Part shown: positions 56,357 through 64,000 of the stretch, piece by piece
How positions within the stretch are numbered: position 1 is the stretch's first letter
Layout of the letters: each line of letters opens with the position of its first letter
Source: Rhipicephalus microplus
Lineage: Eukaryota; Arthropoda; Arachnida; Ixodida; Ixodidae
Assembly: GCF_043290135.1 (NCBI RefSeq)
Contig: NC_134707.1
Coordinates: 79,440,987 to 79,504,986 of the forward strand
Length of the DNA stretch: 64,000 nucleotides
Reading direction: 5' to 3'
The notes under the pieces: model-generated
Databases searched by the model: none
Seen by the model: the letters and a program-made list of their open reading frames with translations, nothing else
What the model was told of the DNA's origin: nothing
Made by a program: the position numbers and the translations under genes

Positions 56357-57667
56357 TGAAATTTTTATTAGTTTTCATAATTATACATGAGGTTAATTGT
56401 ATACTCAATGCTGGCGACTGCCTGGCTCGAAAACATTTGTTTACTGGAGTTGTGTGTAGACAACAGTCCTAAAGGAAAGACTCCTAAGTGCGACCGTGTT
56501 CTCCAGTGGCGCAATTAGTTAGCACACGGTACTTATACGACAGTTCTCGTGAGCTATGCCGGGGTTGTGAGTTCGAGCCTCACCTATGGAATCAAATTTT
56601 TCTTAGATTTCATATTTAGTCATGATGTTAATTGTATATATAAATGCTGACGACTGCCTGGCTCGAAAACATTTGTTTACTGGAGGTGTGTGTAGACAAC
56701 AGTCCTAAAGGAAACACTCTTACGTGCAACCATGTTCCCCAGTGGCGCAATTGGTATGCGCACGGTACTTATACGACAGTTCTCGTGAGCTATGCCGAGG
56801 TTGTGAGTTCGAAACTCACCTGTGCAATGAAGTTTTTATTAGTTTTCATATTTAGTCATGAGGTTAATTGTATACTCGATGCTGGTGACTGCCTGGCTCG
56901 AAAAAATTTGTTTACTGGAGTTTTGCGCAAACAGTCCTAAAGGAAAGACTCCTACGTGCGACCGTGTTCCCCAGTGGCGCAATTGGTTAGCGCACGGTAC
57001 TTACACGACAGTTCTCGTGAGCTATGCCGGGGTTGTGAGTTTGAGCCTCGCCTGGGGAGTGAAATTTTATTAGTTTTCATATTTAGCCATGAGGTAATTG
57101 TATACTCAATGCTGGCGACTGCCTGGCCCGAAAACATTTGTTTACTGGAGTTGTGTGTAGACAACAGTCCTAAAGGAAACACTTTTACGTGCAACCGTGT
57201 TCCCCAGTGGCGCAATTAGTTAGCGCTGAATTTATAGGACAGTTCTCGTGAGCTATGCCGGGGTTGTGAGTTTGAGCCTCCCCTGGGGAGTGAAATTTTC
57301 ATTAGTTTTCATATTTAGCCATGAGGTAATTGTATACTCAATGCTGGCGACTGCCTGGCCCGAAAACATTTGTTTACTGGAGTTGTGTGTAGACAACAGT
57401 CCTAAAGGAAAGACTCCTAAGTGCGACCATGTTCCCCAGTGGCGCAATTGGTTAGCGCACGGTACTTATACGACAGTTCTCGTGAGCTATGCCGGGGTTT
57501 TGAGTTCGAGCCTCACCTGGGGAATGAAATTTTTATTATTTTTCATATTTAGTCATGCGGTTAATTGTATACTCAATGCTGGTGACTGCCTGGCTCGAAA
57601 ACATTTGTTTACTAGAGTTGTGTGGAGACAACAGTCCTAAAGGAAACACTCTTACGTGCGACCGTGT

Positions 57668-57759
57668 TCCCCAGTGGCGCAATTGGTTAGCGCACGGTAC
57701 TTATACGACGGTTCGCGTGAGCTATGCCGGGATTGTGAGTTCGAGCCTCACCTGGGGAA
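57668..57759 (+). tRNA. tRNA-Ile(TAT), class C
   Basis: Intron CGACGGTTCGCGTGAG..., GGATT variable region; mature fold intact. Confidence 0.87.
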
Positions 57760-59069
57760 TAAAATTTTTATTAGTTTTCATATTTAGCCATGAGGTAATT
57801 GTATACTCAATGCTGGCGACTGCCTGGCCCGAAAACATTTGTTTACTGGAGTTGTGTGTAGACAACAGTCCTAAAGGAAAGACTCCTAAGTGCGACCATG
57901 TTCCCCAGTGGCGCAATTGGTTAGCGCACGGTACTTATACGACAGTTCTCGTGAGCTATGCCGGGGTTTTGAGTTCGAGCCTCACCTGGGGAATGAAATT
58001 TTTATTATTTTTCATATTTAGTCATGATGTTAATTGTATACTAAATGCTGACGACTGCCTGGCTCGAAAACATTTGTTTACTGGAGGTGTGTGTAGACAA
58101 CAGTCCTAAAGGAAAGACTCCTACGTGCGACCGTGTTCCCCAGTGGCGCAATTGGTTAGCGCACGGTACTTACACGACAGTTCTCGTGAGCTATGCCGGG
58201 GTTGTGAGTTTGAGCCTCGCCTGGGGAGTGAAATTTTATTAGTTTTCATATTTAGCCATGAGGTAATTGTATACTCAATGCTGGCGACTGCCTGGCCCGA
58301 AAACATTTGTTTACTGGAGTTGTGTGTAGACAACAGTCCTAAAGGAAACACTTTTACGTGCAACCGTGTTCCCCAGTGGCGCAATTAGTTAGCGCTGAAT
58401 TTATAGGACAGTTCTCGTGAGCTATGCCGGGGTTGTGAGTTTGAGCCTCCCCTGGGGAGTGAAATTTTCATTAGTTTTCATATTTAGCCATGAGGTAATT
58501 GCATACTCAATGCTGGCGACTGCCTGGCCCGAAAACATTTGTTTACTGGAGTTGTGTGTAGACAACAGTCCTAAAGGAAACACTTTTACGTGCAACCTTG
58601 TTCCCCAGTGCCGCAATTGGTTAGCGCTGTATTTATAGGACAGTTCTCGTGAGCTATGCTGGGGTTGTGAGTTCGAGCCTCACCTGGGGAATGAAATGTT
58701 CATAAGTTTTCATACTTAGTCATGAGGTTAATTGTATACTCAATGCTGGCGACTGCCTGGCTCGAAAACATCTGTTTACTAGAGTTGTGTGGAGACAACA
58801 GTCCTAAAGGAAACATTCTTACGTGCGACCGTGTTCCCCAGTGGCGCAATTGGTTAGCGCACGGTACTTATACGACAGTTCTCGTGAGCTATGCCGAGGT
58901 TGTGAGTTCGAGCCTCACCTATGGAATCAAATTTTTATTAGTTTTCATATTTAGTCATGCGGTTAATTGTATACTCAATGCTGGTGACTGCCTGGCTCGA
59001 AAACATTTGTTTACTGGAGTTGTGTGTAGACAACAGTCTTAAACGAAAGACTCCTACGTGCGACCGTGT

Positions 59070-59161
59070 TCCCCAGTGGCGCAATTGGTTAGCGCACGGT
59101 ACTTATACGACAGTTCTCGTGAGCTATGCCGGGGTTGTGAGTTCGAGCCTCACCTGGGGAA
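59070..59161 (+). tRNA. tRNA-Ile(TAT), class C
   Basis: Identical to the reference; T8 run downstream. Confidence 0.92.
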
Positions 59162-59774
59162 TGAAATTTTTTTTAGTTTTCATATTTAGTCATGCGCTTC
59201 ATTGTATACTCAATGCTGGCGACTGCCTGGCTCGAAAACATCTGTTTACTAGAGTTGTGTGGAGACAACAGTCCTAAAGGAAACACTCTTACGTGCGACC
59301 GTGTTCCCTAGTGGCGCAATTGGTTAGCGCACGGTACTTATACAACAGTTCTCGTGAGATATGCCGGGGTTGTGAGTTCGAGCCTCACCTATGGAATCAA
59401 ATTTTTCTTAGATTTCATATTTAGTCATGAGGTTAATTGTATAATAAATGCTGACGACTGCCTGGCTCGAAAACATTTGTTTACTGGAGGTGTGTGTAGA
59501 CAACAGTCCTAAAGGAAACACTCTTACGTGCAACCATGTTCCCCAGTGGCGCAATTGGTTAGCGCACGGTACTTATACGACAGTTCTCGTGAGCTATGCC
59601 GGGGTTTTGAGTTCGAGCCTCACCTGGGGAATGAAATTTTTATTATTTTTCATATTTAGTCATGCGGTTAATTGTATACTCAATGCTGGTGACTGCCTGG
59701 CTCGAAAACATTTGTTTACTAGAGTTGTGTGGAGACAACAGTCCTAAAGGAAACACTCTTACGTGCGACCGTGT

Positions 59775-59866
59775 TCCCCAGTGGCGCAATTGGTTAGCGC
59801 ACGGTACTTATACGACAGTTCGCGTGAGCTGTGCCGGGATTGTGAGTTCGAGCCTCACCTGGGGAA
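59775..59866 (+). tRNA. tRNA-Ile(TAT), class C
   Basis: Like 54387, but the base after the intron is G (AGCTGTGCC), changing position 38. Confidence 0.82.
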
Positions 59867-60009
59867 TAAAATTTTTATTAGTTTTCATATTTAGTCATGA
59901 GGTTAATTGTATACTCAATGCTGGCGACTGCCTGGCTCGAAAACATTTGTTTACTGGAGTTGTGTGTAGACAACAGTCCTAAAGGAAACACTCTTACGTG
60001 CGACCGTGT

Positions 60010-60101
60010 TCCCCAGTGGCGCAATTGGTTAGCGCACGGTACTTATACGACAGTTCTCGTGAGCTATGCTGGGGTTGTGAGTTCGAGCCTCACCTGGGGA
60101 C
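60010..60101 (+). tRNA. tRNA-Ile(TAT), class C
   Basis: TGCTG anticodon stem; partner of 54622. Confidence 0.86.
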
Positions 60102-60244
60102 TGAAATGTTCATTAGTTTTCATATTTAGTCATGAGGTTAATTGTATACTCAATGCTGGCAACTGCCTGGCTCGAAAACATTTGTTTACTGGAGTTGTGT
60201 GTAGACAACAGTCTTAAACGAAAGACTCCTACGTGCGACCGTGT

Positions 60245-60336
60245 TCCCCAGTGGCGCAATTGGTTAGCGCACGGTACTTATACGACAGTTCTCGTTAGCT
60301 ATGCCGGGGTTGTGAGTTCGAGCCTCACCTGGGGAA
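60245..60336 (+). tRNA. tRNA-Ile(TAT), class C
   Basis: Intron ending GTTAGCT; partner of 54857. Confidence 0.88.
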
Positions 60337-60714
60337 TGAAATTTTCATTAGTTTTCATATTTAGTCATGAGGTTAATTGTATACTCAATGCTGGCGACTG
60401 CCTGGCTCGAAAACATTTGTTTACTAGAGTTGTGTGGAGACAACAGTCCTAAAGGAAACACTCTTACGTGCGACCGTGTTCCCCAGTTGCGCAATTGGTT
60501 AGCGCACGGTACTTATACGACAGTTCTCGTGACCTATGCCGGGGTTTTGAGTTCGAATCTCACCTGGGGAATGAAATTTTTATTAGTTTTCATATTTAGT
60601 CATGCGGTTAATTGTATACTCAATGCTGGTGACTGCCTGGCTCGAAAACATTTGTTTACTGGAGTTGTGTGTAGACAACAGTCTTAAAGGAAAGACTTCT
60701 ACGTGCGACCGTGT

Positions 60715-60806
60715 TCCCCAGTGGCGCAATTGGTTAGCGCACGGTACTTATACGACAGTTCTCGTGAGCTATGCCGGGGTTGTGAGTTCGAGCCTCACCT
60801 GGGGAA
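60715..60806 (+). tRNA. tRNA-Ile(TAT), class C
   Basis: Identical to the reference. Confidence 0.92.
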
Positions 60807-61417
60807 TGAAACTTTTATTAGTTTTCAATATTAGTCATGAGGTTATTTGTATACTCAATGCTGGCGACTGCCTGGCTCGAAAACATTTGTTTACTGGAGG
60901 TGTGTGTAGACAACAGTCCTAAAGGAAACACTCTTACGTGCAACCGTGTTCCCCAGTGGCGCAATTAGTTAGCGCACGGTACTTTTACGACAGTTCTCGT
61001 CAGCTATGCCAAGGTTGTGAGTTCGAGACTCACCTGTGGAATGAAATTTTAATTGTTTTCATAATTAGTCATGAGGTTAAATGTATACTCAATGCTGGCG
61101 ACTGCCTCGCTCGAAAAAATTTGTTTACTAGAGTTGTGTGGAGACAACAGTCCTAAAGGAAACACTCTTACGTGCGACCGTGTTCCCTAGTGGCGCAATT
61201 GGTTAGCGCACGGTACTTATACGACAGTTCTCGTGACCTATGACGGGGTTTTGAGGTCGAGCCTCACCTGGGGAATGAAATTTTTATTAGTTTTCATATT
61301 TAGTCATGCGGTTAATTGTATACTCAATGCTGGTGACTGCCTGGCTCGAAAACATTTGTTTACTGGAGTTGTGTGTAGACAACAGTCTTAAAGGAAAGAC
61401 TTCTACGTGCGACCGTG

Positions 61418-61509
61418 TTCCCAGTGGCGCAATTGGTTAGCGCACGGTACTTATACGACAGTTCTCGTGAGCTATGCCGGGGTTGTGAGTTCGAGCCTCA
61501 CCTGGGGAA
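61418..61509 (+). tRNA. tRNA-Ile(TAT), class C
   Basis: TTCCCAG 5' arm with U2-G71; partner of 56030. Confidence 0.85.
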
Positions 61510-63758
61510 TGAAACTTTTATTAGTTTTCAATATTAGTCATGAGGTTAATTGTATACTCAATGCTGGCGACTGCCTGGCTCGAAAACATTTGTTTACTGG
61601 AGGTGTGTGTAGACAACAGTCCTAAAGGAAACACTCTTACGTGCAACCGTGTTCCCCAGTGGCGCAATTAGTTAGCGCACGGTATTTTCACGACAGTTCT
61701 CGTCAGCTATGCCAAGGTTGTGAGTTCGAGACTCACCTGTGGAATGAAATTTTTATTAGTTTTCATAATTATACATGAGGTTAATTGTATACTCAATGCT
61801 GGCGACTGCCTGGCTCGAAAACATTTGTTTACTGGAGTTGTGTGTAGACAACAGTCCTAAAGGAAAGACTCCTACGTGCGACCGTGTTCTCCAGTGGCGC
61901 AATTAGTTAGCACACGGTACTTATACGACAGTTCTCGTGAGCTATGCCGGGGTTGTGAGTTCGAGCCTCACCTATGGAATCAAATTTTTCTTAGATTTCA
62001 TATTTAGTCATGATGTTAATTGTATACTAAATGCTGACGACTGCCTGGCTCGAAAACATTTGTTTACTGGAGGTGTGTGTAGACAACAGTCCTAAAGGAA
62101 ACACTCTTACGTGCAACCATGTTCCCCAGTGGCGCAATTGGTATGCGCACGGTACTTATACGACAGTTCTCGTGAGCTATGCCGAGGTTGTGAGTTCGAA
62201 ACTCACCTGTGCAATGAAGTTTTTATTAGTTTTCATATTTAGTCATGAGGTTAATTGTATACTCGATGCTGGTGACTGCCTGGCTCGAAAAAATTTGTTT
62301 ACTGGAGTTTTGCGCAAACAGTCCTAAAGGAAAGACTCCTACGTGCGACCGTGTTCCCCAGTGGCGCAATTGGTTAGCGCACGGTACCTTTACGAAAGTT
62401 CTCGTGAGCTATGCCGGAGTTGTGAGTTTGAGCCTCACCTGGGGAATGGAATTTTCATTAGTTTTCATATTTAACCTTGAGGTTAATTGTATACTCAATG
62501 CTGGCGACTGCCTGGCTCGAAAACATTTGTTTACTGGAGGTGTGTGTAGACAACAGTCCTAAAGGAAACACTCTTACGTGCAACCGTGTTCCCAAGTTGC
62601 GCAATTGGTTAGTGCACAATACTTATACGACAGTTCTCGTCAGCTATGCCGAGGTTGTGAGTTCGAGACTCACCTGTGGAATGAAATTTTTATTAGTTTT
62701 CATATTTAGTCATGAGGTTAAATGTATACTCAATGCTGGCGACTGCCTGGCTCGAAAAAATTTGTTTACTGGAGTTTTGCGCAGACAACAGTTCTAAAGG
62801 AAAGACTCCTACGTGCGACCGTGTTCCCCAGGGGCGCAATTGGTTAGCGCACGGTACTTACACGACAGTTCTCGTGAGCTATGCCGGGGTTGTGAGTTTG
62901 AGCCTCGCCTGAGGAGTGAAATTTTTATTAGTTTTCATATTTAGCCATGAGGTAATTGTATACTCAATGCTGGCGACCGCCTGGCCCGAAAACATTTGTT
63001 TACTGGAGTTGTGTGTAGACAACAGTCCTAAAGGAAACACTTTTACGTGCAACCGTGTTCCCCAGTGGCGCAATTAGTTAGCGCTGAATTTATAGGACAG
63101 TTCTCGTGAGCTATGCCGGGGTTGTGAGTTTGAGCCTCCCCTGGGGAGTGAAATTTTCATTAGTTTTCATATTTAGCCATGAGGTAATTGCATACTCAAT
63201 GCTGGCGACTGCCTGGCCCGAAAACATTTGTTTACTGGAGTTGTGTGTAGACAACAGTCCTAAAGGAAACACTTTTACGTGCAACCTTGTTCCCCAGTGC
63301 CGCAATTGGTTAGCGCTGTATTTATAGGACAGTTCTCGTGAGCTATGCTGGGGTTGTGAGTTCGAGCCTCACCTGGGGAATGAAATGTTCATAAGTTTTC
63401 ATACTTAGTCATGAGGTTAATTGTATACTCAATGCTGGCGACTGCCTGGCTCGAAAACATCTGTTTACTAGAGTTGTGTGGAGACAACAGTCCTAAAGGA
63501 AACATTCTTACGTGCGACCGTGTTCCCCAGTGGCGCAATTGGTTAGCGCACGGTACTTATACGACAGTTCTCGTGAGCTATGCCGAGGTTGTGAGTTCGA
63601 GCCTCACCTATGGAATCAAATTTTTATTAGTTTTCATATTTAGTCATGCGGTTAATTGTATACTCAATGCTGGTGACTGCCTGGCTCGAAAACATTTGTT
63701 TACTGGAGTTGTGTGTAGACAACAGTCTTAAACGAAAGACTCCTACGTGCGACCGTGT

Positions 63759-63850
63759 TCCCCAGTGGCGCAATTGGTTAGCGCACGGTACTTATACGAC
63801 AGTTCTCGTGAGCTATGCCGGGGTTGTGAGTTCGAGCCTCACCTGGGGAA
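63759..63850 (+). tRNA. tRNA-Ile(TAT), class C
   Basis: Identical to the reference; T8 run downstream. Confidence 0.92.
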
Positions 63851-64000
63851 TGAAATTTTTTTTAGTTTTCATATTTAGTCATGCGCTTCATTGTATACTC
63901 AATGCTGGCGACTGCCTGGCTCGAAAACATCTGTTTACTAGAGTTGTGTGGAGACAACAGTCCTAAAGGAAACACTCTTACGTGCGACCGTGTTCCCTAG

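Larger units (their letters stand above)
52749..58136 (+). repeat. Array block 15: first copy of the 5,387-bp repeat
   Basis: Gene starts and class: 52749 T-like with TAT, 52983 S2, 53215 S, 53448 D, 53683 C, 53917 L with TCCCTAG, 54152 F, 54387 C, 54622 C, 54857 C, 55092 F, 55327 C, 55562 E2, 55796 B, 56030 C, 56265 E3, 56500 L, 56736 D, 56968 T, 57201 S2, 57433 F, 57668 C, 57902 F. The stretch 57.3-57.6 kb repeats 469 bp later. Confidence 0.88.
1..64000 (+). repeat. Tandem satellite of intron-containing tRNA-Ile(UAU)-like genes, ~235-bp unit, 272 complete copies
   Basis: The same unit recurs every 233-235 bp from the first to the last base, always in the same orientation. Each unit is a 90-92-nt tRNA-like gene, a T-run and a spacer of about 143 bp. 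The 5' gene boundary (TTCCCCAG then TGGCGC) was located in every unit. Copies differ by scattered substitutions and 1-3-nt indels that recur in the same combinations, so they can be sorted into named variant classes. Both window edges cut through a copy (1-63 and 63994-64000), so the true array is longer. No unique sequence over 300 bp, no transposon and no inversion interrupts it. Confidence 0.97.
58137..64000 (+). repeat. Array block 16: second copy of the 5,387-bp repeat and start of a third
   Basis: Gene starts and class: 58137 T, 58370 S2, 58602 S, 58835 D, 59070 C, 59305 L with TCCCTAG, 59540 F, 59775 C, 60010 C, 60245 C, 60480 F, 60715 C, 60950 E2, 61184 B, 61418 C, 61653 E3, 61888 L, 62123 D, 62355 K2, 62590 D-like, 62825 T, 63059 S2, 63291 S, 63524 D, 63759 C, 63994 (7-nt fragment with TCCCTAG at the window edge). 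From 62825 on, copies match 58137 onward at 4,688-4,689 bp. Confidence 0.88.

Noticed and set aside
1..64000. CRISPR array
   Set aside because: The unit is 235 bp and repeated throughout, with no short repeats separated by unique spacers and no cas genes; the unit contains a eukaryotic-type tRNA with an intron.
1..64000. tRNA-derived SINE family
   Set aside because: Copies are strictly head-to-tail with no poly-A or simple-repeat tail, no target-site duplications and no dispersed copies. A tandem satellite fits better, although a SINE could share the same tRNA ancestor.
1..64000. Bacterial or organellar tRNA operon
   Set aside because: The intron after position 37, absence of encoded CCA, internal promoter boxes, T-run terminators and satellite organisation point to a eukaryotic nuclear genome.
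1..64000. 5S rRNA or snRNA repeat
   Set aside because: The size of the repeat would fit 5S arrays, but no 5S, U1, U2 or U6 motifs were found; the transcribed part folds as a tRNA.

Overview
The window is one uninterrupted head-to-tail tandem array on the + strand. The repeat unit is about 235 bp (233-235 bp). Each unit carries a 92-nt tRNA-like gene with the anticodon TAT and an 18-nt intron, followed by a T-run and a conserved spacer of about 143 bp. I located 272 complete copies plus one partial copy at each edge, so the array continues beyond both ends. I see no protein-coding gene, inserted element or unique sequence. The open reading frames are translations of the satellite.

The tRNA reads as tRNA-Ile(UAU). 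It has a 7-bp acceptor stem (T1-A72), U8, G9, a GCGC/GCGC D-stem with the GG pair in its loop, the anticodon stem CGGTA/TGCCG, the loop CTTATA-[intron]-A, a 5-nt variable region, the T-stem GTGAG/CTCAC, the T-loop TTCGAGC and discriminator A73. CCA is not encoded. An A box, a B box and a downstream T4-T6 run make it a typical RNA polymerase III gene. An intron after position 37, no encoded CCA and Pol III signals point to a eukaryotic nuclear genome. From memory the body resembles animal tRNA-Ile-TAT, which also has an intron, so an animal is likely. The species cannot be told.

Layout. From 1 to about 26 kb the copies fall into recognisable variant classes (letters used below) in a recurring order D-T-S-L-F-C-K-R-P-C-C-G-H-N-R-V. 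This is a 16-copy higher-order repeat of about 3.75 kb; one complete round is 3259-7012 and the others have lost or gained members. From about 26 to 50 kb there are nested recent duplications: a 3.7-kb segment in three copies near 26.1, 37.9 and 45.6 kb, a 2,582-bp tandem duplication at 32.07-37.24 kb, a segment of about 6.2 kb repeated 7,740 bp away, and a 1,176-bp tandem duplication near 42.8-45.2 kb. From about 50 to 64 kb a third domain is built on 5,387-bp and 4,689-bp repeats.

Classes. C, G and N, and the compensated class A, keep an essentially complete tRNA fold. T has anticodon TAC and a changed T-loop. E2 and E3 have TTT or TTC at the anticodon. D, F, V, L, K, R, P, H, S, S2, E and B carry stem mismatches, deletions or box damage and are probably pseudogenes or weak templates. 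Because spacer and gene look similarly conserved, the array behaves like a satellite homogenised by unequal exchange that happens to contain Pol III genes. Whether it is transcribed, or acts through TFIIIC binding, is open.
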